Positions 24,577 to 32,731 of a DNA stretch of 34,436 nucleotides are shown one piece after another. Numbering within the stretch: position 1 is the first letter of the stretch; each line of letters starts with the position of its first letter. The notes under the pieces are model-generated. The model was given only the letters and a program-made list of their open reading frames with translations. It was not told the origin of the DNA and did not search any database. This stretch comes from Opitutaceae bacterium (GTDB lineage: Bacteria; Verrucomicrobiota; Verrucomicrobiia; Opitutales; Opitutaceae), in contig CANJNJ010000046.1 of the NCBI GenBank assembly GCA_947474995.1, positions 1 through 34,436 on the forward strand, given 5' to 3'. The position numbers and the translations under genes are program-made.

Positions 24577-25408
24577 CCTCCTCCGGTCCGCCCTGGCGTC
24601 CGGCGCCTTCGCCGCCTTTTGCACCTTCCCGGCCGTGCTCGCGGCGGCCCCGCTCACGGAAACAACCGCAGTGCACACCAAGCCGGACGCTGCCTCTCCC
24701 GCCGTCACGTTCCTTAAGGCCGGGACCGAACCGGTCGCCGTCGCGGGCAGCCTCGCCAGCACGCCGGCCGGGTGGATGGCCATCGAACTTCCCGGGCCGT
24801 TTGAGGGCTATGTGGAGAACAAGGATTTGACCAAGAGCCTCGACGTCAAAGTGGGGGCGCCAATTCGCCAGGCGCCAAAGGCTGACGCGGGGGTCCTCGT
24901 CCTCGCGGAAAAGAACGACAAGTCCACCATCACCGGACTGCGCGGGAAGTGGACGCAAATCAAACTCGAGAAAAATCTCACCGGTTACATCCACATCGGC
25001 ACCACCCCGGGCTATGTCCCCCCCATCGCGACCGCGACGGCGGGAGGCGCCGCTCCGGCCGCGCCGATGGAAAGCGCCCCCGTGGCACCAGGGGCCTTTG
25101 GCGCCGCCACGGAGGGTAGCCCGGCTCCGATGGTCAACCTTGGCGACGGCGGCGGCAGCGCCCTGCCCCGGCAGTTCTCGGGGCGATTCGTCGCGACGCG
25201 CCGCCCGTTCACGCCGCGCCGCCCGTATGACTACGCGTTGGTTGACGATGCCGGCAGGCGCTACGCCTATCTCGATATTTCGAAGCTGCTCCTCACGGAC
25301 CAGATCGAAAATTACGTCGATCATCCGGTGGTCGTCTTTGGCACGGCGCGAACCGCCGCCACGAGCAAGGATCTGGTGATCGAAATCGAGTCCCTGCAAC
25401 TCAGGTAA
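24566..25408 (+). CDS. Secreted protein with SH3-like repeats
   Basis: A 280-residue exported protein of unknown role. Residues 1-27 are a signal peptide (LLRSALASGAFAAFCTFPAV, ending AAA). Two SH3-like repeats follow: about 28-90 (TAVHTKPDAASPAVTFLKAG, then WMAIELPGPFEGYVENKDL) and 91-150 (GAPIRQAPKADAGVLVLA, then WTQIKLEKNLTGYIHIG). A Pro/Ala/Gly linker covers 152-205. The C-terminal domain, about 210-280, has YDYALVDDAGRRYAYLDIS and NYVDHPVVVFGTA, which resembles a small OB-like or carboxypeptidase-regulatory-type fold, but I cannot name it. Start ATG 24566 overlaps the end of rluB. Bacterial SH3 domains often bind peptidoglycan, but that is only a guess here. Confidence 0.8.
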   Translation: MKISLLRSALASGAFAAFCTFPAVLAAAPLTETTAVHTKPDAASPAVTFLKAGTEPVAVAGSLASTPAGWMAIELPGPFEGYVENKDLTKSLDVKVGAPIRQAPKADAGVLVLAEKNDKSTITGLRGKWTQIKLEKNLTGYIHIGTTPGYVPPIATATAGGAAPAAPMESAPVAPGAFGAATEGSPAPMVNLGDGGGSALPRQFSGRFVATRRPFTPRRPYDYALVDDAGRRYAYLDISKLLLTDQIENYVDHPVVVFGTARTAATSKDLVIEIESLQLR

Positions 25409-25435
25409 GGCGACGGGAGTGGCTCGGGTGGGCTG

Positions 25436-25453
25436 GTCGGGCGATGGCCCGAC
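25436..25453 (+). terminator. Hairpin between the SH3-like gene and folD
   Basis: GTCGGGC, loop GATG, GCCCGAC form a perfect 7-bp stem 28 bp after the SH3-like stop. A pyrimidine-rich tract follows instead of a T-run. It may be the end of the rluB-SH3 transcript. Confidence 0.4.
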
Positions 25454-25498
25454 GGCCAATCCTCCCTCCCTTCTTCGCTCGGCGACCGGCCCCTCTTC

Positions 25499-26374
25499 AT
25501 GGAACTCATCGACGGAAACAAAATCGCCGCCACCATTGTCGCGGAACTAAAGGAAGAAATCGCGGCGCTGACCGTCCGGAAGCCGTGCATTGCCCTGATC
25601 CGAGTCGGCGAGGATCCGGCATCCGTTTCCTATGTGAAGAAAAAGGAAAAGACTGCCGCCGACATCGGGGTCACCAGCCGGATCCTCCTGCCCCCGATCA
25701 CCATCACCCAGGGGGAGCTCTTTGCCTTGATCGACGGCCTCAATGCCGACCCGGCCGTCGACGGAATTTTGGTCCAGTCTCCGCTGCCAAAGCACATCGA
25801 TGAGGTCGCCGTCTTTCGCCGCGTGGCGCCCGAAAAGGACGTGGACGGTTTTAATACGATCAATCTCGGTAAAGTGGCGCAGGAGGATGACACCGGCTTC
25901 GTCGCGTGCACGCCTGCCGGAATCATGGAGTTACTGGCGCGCAGCGGCGTCGATCTCAAAGGGCGCCACGTGGTCGTACTCGGGCGTTCCTTAATTGTCG
26001 GCAAGCCCGTCGCTTTGCTCGCCCTCCAAAAGAAAGCCGGGGCGAACGCCACCGTCTCAATCTGTCACTCCGCCACGGCGAATCTCCCGGAGCTTACGCG
26101 CCAGGCCGACGTGCTGATTGCGGCAATCGGGCGGGCCGAATTTGTCACGGCCGACATGGTCAAACCCGGCGCCGTAGTCATCGACGTCGGCATCAACCGC
26201 GTGCCGGACGCGACCAAGAAGACTGGCTACCGTCTGACGGGTGACGTCCATTTCCCCAGCGTGGCGCCCCAGTGCAGCCACATCACTCCGGTTCCCGGCG
26301 GGGTCGGCCCGATGACCGTGGCGATGTTGATGAAAAACACGCTCAAGGCCTATCGTCTGGGCGGCGGCCGCTAA
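25499..26374 (+). CDS. folD: Bifunctional methylenetetrahydrofolate dehydrogenase/cyclohydrolase
   Basis: A 291-residue enzyme that interconverts 5,10-methylene-, methenyl- and 10-formyl-tetrahydrofolate with NADP. The active-site Tyr/Lys pair is Y45 and K49 in [28 protein letters not shown] and the signature [13 protein letters not shown] follow; the more usual QLPLP reads QSPLP here. The Rossmann motif is [18 protein letters not shown]. The C-terminus carries [27 protein letters not shown] (in part [15 protein letters not shown]). Length and start are normal. Confidence 0.96.
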   Translation: MELIDGNKIAATIVAELKEEIAALTVRKPCIALIRVGEDPASVSYVKKKEKTAADIGVTSRILLPPITITQGELFALIDGLNADPAVDGILVQSPLPKHIDEVAVFRRVAPEKDVDGFNTINLGKVAQEDDTGFVACTPAGIMELLARSGVDLKGRHVVVLGRSLIVGKPVALLALQKKAGANATVSICHSATANLPELTRQADVLIAAIGRAEFVTADMVKPGAVVIDVGINRVPDATKKTGYRLTGDVHFPSVAPQCSHITPVPGGVGPMTVAMLMKNTLKAYRLGGGR

Positions 26375-26464
26375 TCGCCCCGGCCGGTCGGATCCCGGCG
26401 CCCCGCTGGCGTTTGCGGGTTCAAATCTTGCGCCCGTGGTCCGCAGTCGTTTTTCTGACCGCGC

Positions 26465-27595
26465 ATGGCCGCCCCCTTCATTTTGGTCGTCGACGACCAA
26501 CCGATCAACGTCCAGCTGTTGAAGCGCAAGCTGGAGCGGGAGGGCATCCGGATCGCCGCCGCCTACAATGGCATCGAGGCCCTCGAGGCCGTAAAGCGGG
26601 AAAAACCCGACCTGATCCTGCTCGACGTGATGATGCCGGATATGGACGGGATAGAAGTTTGCGAGCGCCTGCAGGCGAACGACGAGACCCGGGGCGTCCC
26701 TGTGATTTTCATTACCGCCCGCACCACCAAGGCGAGCAAGCTCGAGGGACTGAACGTCGGGGCGGTCGATTACATCACGAAGCCCATCGATCTCGACGAA
26801 ACTCTCGCGCGCGTCCAGACGCAGCTGCGCTTTGTCGCGATCAACCGCCAGATGGTCGATCTCCAGCGTCGACTGGAGGAATCACGCAAAGCCGCGACCA
26901 TCGGTGCCGTCACCCAAGGCATCGCGCACAATCTCAACAATCTGCTTGGTGTCGTGATCGGCTATCTCGATCTGGTGAAGGCATACTACGACAAGCCCGA
27001 CCAGGTGAAGAAGAACGCCCAGCATGTGGAGGACGCCGTCCAGCGGATCGTCTCGATCATCAAGCAGCTCAGCACGCTTGTCGTGAAGTCACGCCCGCCG
27101 TTAATTAAGGCCAGTGTGCAAAAATTACTCGAAGGCGGGATCGCCCGCTTCCACGAGGACTACCGACTGACCGCTCCAGTCGCGATCGCCAATCCCCTCG
27201 GCGAACTGAACATCGACACCAATTATGAACTTGCGGAAGAGGTGCTGGCCAAGGTTTTGATCAACGCGTGGGAATCCTACGACAACAAGCCCACGGATCC
27301 GCGCCCCTTGGCAATTGAGACCAAGATTGTCGAGAAGGGGGCCGAGGGGAAATTCGTCGAAATTCGGGTGGCCGATCATGGACGCGGGATCGAACACGAC
27401 GTCCGCGACAAGATGTTCGAGCCTTTTGTCAGCACGAAAAATACCGTCGGGGTCGGGATGGGGCTCACGGTTGCCCGCCATGCGCTGCGCAATCTCGGCG
27501 GCGAAGTGACGATGGAGGACACCCCGGGCGGCGGCGCGACGGCGGTTCTGATGCACCCGGTGGAAAAACGGTCCAAACGAAACAGTGACGATTAG
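26465..27595 (+). CDS. Cytoplasmic receiver-histidine kinase
   Basis: A 376-residue soluble two-component protein with the receiver in front of the kinase. The receiver (1-120) has acidic residues D10-D11, the phosphoacceptor D54 in LILLDVMMPDMDG, T84 and K106 in YITKPIDL. The HisKA helix follows with H155 in QGIAHNLNNLLGVVIGYLDL (in part GIAHNLNNLLGV), of the NtrB-like 'AHxxNN' type. The ATPase part has the N-box N267 in KVLINAWESYD, the G1 box VADHGRGI, FEPFVSTK, and G2 in GVGMGLTVARHAL. All catalytic residues are present. There is no membrane helix or separate sensor domain, so the input is probably phosphorylation of its own receiver. No partner gene is adjacent, and its target is unknown. 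Confidence 0.88.
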   Translation: MAAPFILVVDDQPINVQLLKRKLEREGIRIAAAYNGIEALEAVKREKPDLILLDVMMPDMDGIEVCERLQANDETRGVPVIFITARTTKASKLEGLNVGAVDYITKPIDLDETLARVQTQLRFVAINRQMVDLQRRLEESRKAATIGAVTQGIAHNLNNLLGVVIGYLDLVKAYYDKPDQVKKNAQHVEDAVQRIVSIIKQLSTLVVKSRPPLIKASVQKLLEGGIARFHEDYRLTAPVAIANPLGELNIDTNYELAEEVLAKVLINAWESYDNKPTDPRPLAIETKIVEKGAEGKFVEIRVADHGRGIEHDVRDKMFEPFVSTKNTVGVGMGLTVARHALRNLGGEVTMEDTPGGGATAVLMHPVEKRSKRNSDD

Positions 27596-27672
27596 CGCCG
27601 GCGCCCTGCCGGGCTGGCTTCGGTGTTTTTCCGTTTGCGAAGGGCCGGGTACCGCCGCCCTACTTTCAACCC

Positions 27673-28479
27673 ATGCCTAAAATTGCTTTTCTCGGCGCCG
27701 GTCGCATGGCCTCGGCCATCGTCGACGGCCTCCTGGCCAAGAAAGTCTGCCCGCCTTCAGATCTCGCCTGCGTCGACGGCGGTGACGACACCGCCCGTTC
27801 CCTGGCGGCGCGAACCGGAGTCGGGACACCGGCCGATATTGCCGCGCTGCTCACGCCGGCCGACACCGTGGTACTGGCCTGCAAACCCCAGCAACTCGCC
27901 GGTCTCGACGCCCGGATATCGGAACTCGCGTCCGGCAAACTGGTGCTTTCGATCCTCGCCGGGAAAAGACTCGCGCGACTGGCCGATGTTTTCCCGCGCG
28001 CGCGCAACGTGGTTCGTGCCATGCCCAACACCCCCGGTCAAATCGGAGCCGGTATCACGGCTTGGTGCAGCCTTCGGCCGCTGACGGCCGCCGACGCCAC
28101 CATCGTGAACAACATCCTCGGGGCCTTGGGCCAGGTCATCGCGCTGGAAGAATCGCAACTCGATGCCGTGACGGGGTTGAGCGGCAGCGGCCCGGCCTAT
28201 GTGTTTGAGTTTGCCGCCGCGCTGCGCGACGCCGGCGAGGCCGCCGGTCTGCCACGCCCCATCGCATGGAAACTTGCGCTCGAGACCATCCTCGGCTCGG
28301 CCCGACTCATGGCGCAGACAGGCACGGAACCGGAGACATTGCGTGACTACGTCACCTCACCCAATGGCACGACCCTGGCTGGCCTGAAACGCATGGCGGC
28401 GCGCGATTTTCGCGGATTGATCAAGGAAACGGTGATCGCGGCCACCGAACGCTCGAAAGAGCTCTCCAAGGACAGTTGA
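27673..28479 (+). CDS. proC: Pyrroline-5-carboxylate reductase
   Basis: A 268-residue enzyme that makes proline from 1-pyrroline-5-carboxylate with NAD(P)H. KIAFLGAGRMASAIVDGL is the N-terminal Rossmann motif. VRAMPNTPGQIGAGITAW and GLSGSGPAYVFEF lie in the middle. The C-terminal signature YVTSPNGTTLAGLKRM is present, and the usual length is reached. hldD starts 13 bp later and is probably cotranscribed. The 77-bp gap before it holds a GC-rich short inverted repeat (about 27598-27612) after the kinase gene, without a nearby T-run. Confidence 0.95.
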   Translation: MPKIAFLGAGRMASAIVDGLLAKKVCPPSDLACVDGGDDTARSLAARTGVGTPADIAALLTPADTVVLACKPQQLAGLDARISELASGKLVLSILAGKRLARLADVFPRARNVVRAMPNTPGQIGAGITAWCSLRPLTAADATIVNNILGALGQVIALEESQLDAVTGLSGSGPAYVFEFAAALRDAGEAAGLPRPIAWKLALETILGSARLMAQTGTEPETLRDYVTSPNGTTLAGLKRMAARDFRGLIKETVIAATERSKELSKDS

Positions 28480-28492
28480 GCGGCGCCGGCGC

Positions 28493-29533
28493 ATGAGCAC
28501 ACTCGAGGGGCGCATTCTCGTCACCGGCGGCGCCGGTTTTATCGGCAGCGCGCTCGTCTGGGCGCTCAATCAACGCGGCCACCGCGACATCGTGCTCACC
28601 GATTTCCTCGAGCCGGAAAAAAAGTGGGGCGGGATCGTTCCCGTCAGCGCGCATCGGGAGGAAAAGCGCCGTAATCTCGGTCCGCTGAAATTTGCCGAGT
28701 ACTTCGAGGCCGACGATTTTCGAGCGCGCCTGCGGGCCCAGCCGGCCGCGATCGGGCGTTTCAGTTGTATCTTCCACCTCGGCGCCTGCTCCTCGACGAC
28801 CGAAACCAACGCGGATTATCTCAACGACAACAATGTCGCGTACACCCGGGAACTCGCCGCATGGGCTCTCGCGCAGAAAAGCCGGTTCATCTATGCCTCT
28901 TCGGCGGCCACCTATGGCGATGGCACGGCCGGCATGGATGATCGCGACGAAAATTTGGCGCGGCTCCATCCCCTGAATCTCTACGGCCAGTCCAAGCAGG
29001 ACTTTGATGCCCTGGCCCAACGCGAAGGCTGGCTGGGCAAAATCGTCGGTTTGAAATACTTCAACGTTTTTGGTCCGAACGAGGATCACAAGGGGGACAT
29101 GCGCTCGCTCGTCAACAAGGCCTACCAACAGATTCAGGCGGCAGGCCGGGTGCAGTTATTCAAGAGCCACCGGCCTGATTTCAAGGATGGCGAACAGCAG
29201 CGCGACTTCCTCTACGTGAAGGATGCGGTCGAGATGACGCTCCACTTCGCAACCACCGCCAAAGAAGCGGGCGGACTCTTTAATCTGGGCAGCGGCGAGG
29301 CGAACACGTGGCTCACGTTGACCCGCGCGATTTTCGCCGCACTGGGCCGACAACCGCAGATCGACTTCATTCCCATGCCCGAGGTGCTGCGCGGGAAGTA
29401 CCAGTATTTCACCCAGGCCGATATCGCAAAGCTGCGCGCCACGGGCTACAAACGCGAGATGACGCCGCTCGCCGAGGCCGTGCGCGACTACGTGCAGGCC
29501 TATCTGGTCCCAGGAAAAAAACTAGGCGCCTAA
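28493..29533 (+). CDS. hldD: ADP-L-glycero-D-manno-heptose 6-epimerase
   Basis: A 346-residue extended short-chain dehydrogenase that converts ADP-D-glycero- to ADP-L-glycero-manno-heptose for the lipopolysaccharide inner core. The NADP motif is VTGGAGFIGSALVWALN. Family hallmarks are FHLGACSSTTETNADYL, FIYASSAATYGDG, the catalytic Tyr and Lys in LYGQSKQDFD, LKYFNVFGPNEDHKG and YFTQADIAKLRATGY. Its presence indicates a Gram-negative envelope with heptose-containing lipopolysaccharide. It lies 13 bp after proC and is convergent with the cytochrome operon. Confidence 0.94.
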   Translation: MSTLEGRILVTGGAGFIGSALVWALNQRGHRDIVLTDFLEPEKKWGGIVPVSAHREEKRRNLGPLKFAEYFEADDFRARLRAQPAAIGRFSCIFHLGACSSTTETNADYLNDNNVAYTRELAAWALAQKSRFIYASSAATYGDGTAGMDDRDENLARLHPLNLYGQSKQDFDALAQREGWLGKIVGLKYFNVFGPNEDHKGDMRSLVNKAYQQIQAAGRVQLFKSHRPDFKDGEQQRDFLYVKDAVEMTLHFATTAKEAGGLFNLGSGEANTWLTLTRAIFAALGRQPQIDFIPMPEVLRGKYQYFTQADIAKLRATGYKREMTPLAEAVRDYVQAYLVPGKKLGA

Positions 29534-29550
29534 CCCACCCTGCCGCAGGA

Positions 29551-29566
29551 GAAGGGAATTCCCTTC
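29551..29566. terminator. Palindrome between convergent hldD and cytochrome operon
   Basis: GAAGGGAATTCCCTTC is a perfect 16-bp palindrome in the 45-bp gap between the two stops, flanked by partly complementary GC-rich bases. It could end transcripts from both sides. There is no strong T-run. A self-complementary DNA-binding site is the other possibility. Confidence 0.4.
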
Positions 29567-29578
29567 CGCCGCGGAAAA

Positions 29579-30247
29579 TTACGGGATCTTCAGGAGCTCT
29601 TCGGCGGTCCACGGCTTGTGGTCGCCTTCCTTGGCACGGATTTCCGCGACTTTTTCGGTCGTAATCGCGCTGGCCTGGTTACCCCATTCTTGGCGCACGT
29701 AGGTCAAGACGGCGGCAACCTTGTCGTCGCTCCAATTGAAACCCGAGCCGGCCACGCGACCGAATGGTGGCATGGCAGAATTATAGGCGGCACCGTTGAC
29801 CGTAATCGGACCCTGCAGTCCGTGCAGCACGATGCGGATGACGCGCTCTGCGGGACCCGTGGCCCATTCCGAGGCAACCAACGGCGGGATCGCCCCCGGC
29901 TGACCCAGGCCCGTGGCCTGATGGCAGGTATTACAGGCAGCGTTGTTAAATAGTTTCTTGCCGACCACGACCGGGTCGACCGGCGCAGCCGCCACGGCCT
30001 CACCTTTGGTGCTCTTGAGGTTTTCGTCGTAAATATGCGGATCAAAGCGGCCCGCATAACGATTCATATAGGTGCCGGCGAAAAAAATCAGTCCGCTGAA
30101 GATAAACAGCAGATTGAGCGGCAGCAGCTTGTAGCGTGCTTTCTCGTCCGGCTGACTGCCGAGGATCTTTTCGTGCACGGCCAGCAAGCTTTCGTCGGTG
30201 ACCGCCGCCTGGTCGACTCGCGGATCGGAATTCGGGGGCGTGCTCAT
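29579..30247 (-). CDS. Membrane-anchored monohaem cytochrome c, CcoP-like
   Basis: A 222-residue protein. Residues 1-40 are cytoplasmic, one helix follows at about 41-60 (LLPLNLLFIFSGLIFFAGTY), and then a periplasmic linker and cytochrome c domain. The haem site is C105-C108-H109 (ACNTCHQATG). The axial ligand is M159 in YNSAMPPFG. The topology and position as last gene of a cbb3-like set suggest a CcoP counterpart, but true CcoP has two haem domains, whereas only one is present here. The ATG overlaps the CcoO-like stop by 4 bp (30244-30247). Its likely job is to carry electrons on the periplasmic face. The protein ends with a charged tail, EELLKIP. Confidence 0.88.
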   Translation of the reverse strand: MSTPPNSDPRVDQAAVTDESLLAVHEKILGSQPDEKARYKLLPLNLLFIFSGLIFFAGTYMNRYAGRFDPHIYDENLKSTKGEAVAAAPVDPVVVGKKLFNNAACNTCHQATGLGQPGAIPPLVASEWATGPAERVIRIVLHGLQGPITVNGAAYNSAMPPFGRVAGSGFNWSDDKVAAVLTYVRQEWGNQASAITTEKVAEIRAKEGDHKPWTAEELLKIP

Positions 30248-30942
30248 TTCTTACCCTCCTGCTTGGTCTCTTGGTGGGACGCAGCCGGAGTTCCGTGCGC
30301 GACCGCCTCGCCCTTGGCCGCAATGGGCGCCGGAGCCGGACGGGCTTCCGGATATTCGTACGTGTTGTTCAAGCTTCGGAGGTAGGCGACGAGCGTTTGG
30401 GCACGCTCGGAGGGTGCCACCTCGAAACCAGCGGCCGGCGCAAGATTTCCGATCAGGCGAAGCGCTTGGGCGGAGGCCTCACCCACGATCGGCCGCGTTT
30501 CAAAAAGGAACTGGTAACGCGGGTGCACCGGGGTCCCGACGTAGAGCAGCTTCAGAAGATCTTCCGCGTCGGGTGCGGAAGGTTTTCGGCCGGCCAAATT
30601 CGTCAAATCCGGTCCCAAACGCGATCCACCCAGCTGCGGACGCGCCTGATGGATGTAATCGCGGGCCACGCTCTGGCGATCACCCCAGCCACGCGCCTGA
30701 TCAGAGCCAAAGCCAGGGCGACGCACCTGCTGGGTGTGACAGGAAGCACAGCCCAAGTCGGCATAAACCAACTGACCGCGGGCGGCGATTCCGGCCGGAC
30801 GCTCGGGGAATGACTTGCCCTCGGTGTCATCGAAATAAGGAACCAATCCGCCCAACTGGGCATGAGAGGCTAGGACGATGCCAGCCCACGAAATCGTGAC
30901 GGCGGCAAAGAGACCGAGGAAAAAGACCGGGCCGTTTTTCAT
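30244..30942 (-). CDS. CcoO-like membrane cytochrome c with altered axial ligand
   Basis: A 232-residue protein homologous to cbb3 oxidase subunit II (CcoO). One N-terminal helix (about 5-25, VFFLGLFAAVTISWAGIVL) is followed by a periplasmic domain with haem site C65-C68-H69 in YADLGCASCHTQQVRRPG. RLGPDLTNLAGR and YQFLFETRPI are also family segments. In CcoO the second haem ligand is the Met of a motif like SxMPxYxFL. Here that place reads PVHPRYQFLF, with H140 where Met is expected, and the only Met in the whole protein is the initiator. The C-terminus is a Pro/Ala/Lys tail. ATG 30942 is the family start and overlaps the CcoN-like stop by 4 bp. Confidence 0.88.
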   Translation of the reverse strand: MKNGPVFFLGLFAAVTISWAGIVLASHAQLGGLVPYFDDTEGKSFPERPAGIAARGQLVYADLGCASCHTQQVRRPGFGSDQARGWGDRQSVARDYIHQARPQLGGSRLGPDLTNLAGRKPSAPDAEDLLKLLYVGTPVHPRYQFLFETRPIVGEASAQALRLIGNLAPAAGFEVAPSERAQTLVAYLRSLNNTYEYPEARPAPAPIAAKGEAVAHGTPAASHQETKQEGKK

Positions 30943-32366
30943 GATACGGGCGCCTCCAGTGCGGTCGGCTGGCGGAAAAGATTCTCCGTGGACGCCTGAA
31001 TAGGGCTGCACACACACGCACTCTGGCAGAAATTAACGAGGAAAAGGATATTCGCTCCGAGGATTACCAAGTTGGCAGCGGAACCGAGCAGGAACCAAAT
31101 GCGCAGGTGACCCAAGATGTCAGCCAAGGGAATCTTGGAATCCAATAATTCACCGGATTGAATCCAGCCGCCGACGAAAAGGGAAATCAGCAGGACGGTG
31201 ACGCCCGAGGTCACGAGCACGCGATGGCCCACCGTAAAAAGAGCCGAAGCCCAGGGCCGACCGGTTAGACGCGGCACCATGTAGTAGATGGCGCCAAAGA
31301 ACATCATCGAAACACCACCGTAAATTGCCATTTGCTCCTGGGCGTCGGAGATCAAGGTGAACTGCGTCCGCAGCGCGATGCCGCGGAAGGACGTAATCCC
31401 ATCCAAAACGCCACCAAGCACGTATGCCGCCAAGCCGTAGCGAATGAATTTGATCCCGGTGCCTTCGGCGCCGCATGCCACGCGAAGATTCAGACCGACG
31501 ATGAGATAGTGGAAGAGCAGCAAGGAGCACGACACGACTGCCATCGTCGCAATCCAAGCCGGTACGGGACCCCCGACGAGATGCCGGCCACCGGTCCAGG
31601 CGCCGACAAAAATCAGCGTCCAGAAGGAAAGCGGCGCAAAGTCATAACTCGGCAGCACCCGCCCGGAAACCTTGGGAACCACATAATAAGCGCCCGCCAG
31701 AGCGAGGGGAGCCAGCCAGCACGCCCAGACACCCTGTGTGAACCAACCGGAGGCCAAAGCCTGCAACGTGCCCCGAACCGGGGCCCAAAGGAGTACCACT
31801 TGCGCCGCGGAGGACAACCACGGGAAAAGGAAAAGCGCGGCGACGGCATACCATTGCGAAGCGTAAGTCTGATCCGTCCGACGCCCGGACCAAGCCAGCA
31901 CGCCCGAAACGGCGATGGCACCATAAGCGACCACCAGCAACGGCTGCACATAACGCGGAAGCTGGAAGAAGGCGAATGAGGTCATGTCGCCGGTGGCGAT
32001 GCCAACCAAGCCGACGGCCACACCCAGATTCCAAAAGATCGTTCCAATGACGGCCCAATTGAGGGCCCGCAGCGGAGCACCGCCCAGACGCGCCAGCACC
32101 CAGAGCGCAATCGCCAATCCGGCATTGGCCGCCCAGCCGTAGATGAACGCAGTCTCACGCAGGGCCGCTGCTCGGCCGTGGGTCAGCACCGGGCAGTCGG
32201 CTTGAAAGCCCGGCGAATGCATCTGAATCGAAGTAATCAGCGCCAGCACGCCGCTCACGACCAACCAAACCAGAGCGGCGCCCAGCAACAGGAGCAAGGG
32301 ACGGCGCGCACCGGAATCGATGGCGGTGACTTCGGCCGAAGCGGCGTTTGTCGGGGCGTTGGTCAT
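30939..32366 (-). CDS. CcoN-like oxidase subunit I homologue without metal ligands
   Basis: A 475-residue membrane protein with about 12 helices that aligns along its length with CcoN of cbb3 oxidases; the anchors AGAYYVVPKVSGR, SFWTLIFVGAWTGG and FFGAIYYMVPRLTGR are unmistakable. Aligned by eye to Pseudomonas stutzeri CcoN, the low-spin haem ligand H60 is R70. The CuB ligand H207 is Q211, and the second CuB ligand H257 is R261, while H258 is kept as H262. The cross-linked tyrosine is G255. The haem ligands H347 and H349 are Q343 and Q345 (SDAQEQMAIYG). It cannot bind the usual haems or CuB and should not reduce oxygen. A Cys cluster (C447, C451, C453) lies at the C-terminus. ATG 32366 is chosen over a longer, non-conserved frame to 32486. 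Confidence 0.87.
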   Translation of the reverse strand: MTNAPTNAASAEVTAIDSGARRPLLLLLGAALVWLVVSGVLALITSIQMHSPGFQADCPVLTHGRAAALRETAFIYGWAANAGLAIALWVLARLGGAPLRALNWAVIGTIFWNLGVAVGLVGIATGDMTSFAFFQLPRYVQPLLVVAYGAIAVSGVLAWSGRRTDQTYASQWYAVAALFLFPWLSSAAQVVLLWAPVRGTLQALASGWFTQGVWACWLAPLALAGAYYVVPKVSGRVLPSYDFAPLSFWTLIFVGAWTGGRHLVGGPVPAWIATMAVVSCSLLLFHYLIVGLNLRVACGAEGTGIKFIRYGLAAYVLGGVLDGITSFRGIALRTQFTLISDAQEQMAIYGGVSMMFFGAIYYMVPRLTGRPWASALFTVGHRVLVTSGVTVLLISLFVGGWIQSGELLDSKIPLADILGHLRIWFLLGSAANLVILGANILFLVNFCQSACVCSPIQASTENLFRQPTALEAPVS

Positions 32367-32401
32367 CTCAGATTTGGTTTGGGCAGGAGCACTCGAGTTA
32401 A

Positions 32402-32731
32402 TTACTTGGCCCCGTATTGTTGGGCGGTGAGCTCGATCGCCCGTTCGATTGGCAGCTGCACCACACCCTTCTTTTGGTCCACCCAAGCGTAGGACACAGC
32501 CTGTTTGGCCTGCTTTTCACGCAGCGCACCGAGCGCGGCCTTGCGCGAAGCAGGAGTCGCTTTCCATTCGAGTTCCTTGGGGAGATTTTCCGCCGCCGCA
32601 TTCTGGGGCGCGGCCACCGTCGGCACGTAAAAATAGCGGACGACGAACAGGAAACCGGCGAAGAGCGCCAGAATGAACAAGGTCGTGATAAGCGAAACCG
32701 GTCGGGCGCCGCTGGCGGATGAATCACTCAT
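32402..32731 (-). CDS. Small single-helix membrane protein of alternative complex III/oxidase loci
   Basis: A 109-residue protein: a short cytoplasmic start, one helix at about 13-34 (SLITTLFILALFAGFLFVV), an acidic/Ala linker, and a C-terminal motif YAWVDQKKGVVQLPIERAIEL. I recall similar 'GWVDxxxGVVxIPIxRAMEL' endings in small proteins beside cytochrome oxidase and alternative complex III genes, but no function is assigned to my knowledge. Its start overlaps the end of actF by 8 bp (32724-32731), and the CcoN-like gene starts 35 bp after its stop, so it belongs to the operon. It could be an accessory subunit or an assembly factor. Confidence 0.8.
   Translation of the reverse strand: MSDSSASGARPVSLITTLFILALFAGFLFVVRYFYVPTVAAPQNAAAENLPKELEWKATPASRKAALGALREKQAKQAVSYAWVDQKKGVVQLPIERAIELTAQQYGAK

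Noticed and set aside
28367-28382. Sigma-54-like promoter match TGGCACGACCCTGGCT inside proC, upstream of hldD
   Set aside because: Spacing and GG/GC fit the -24/-12 consensus, but the bases encode the conserved ProC motif NGTTLAGL, so the match is explained by coding constraint, and it lies over 100 bp from the hldD start.
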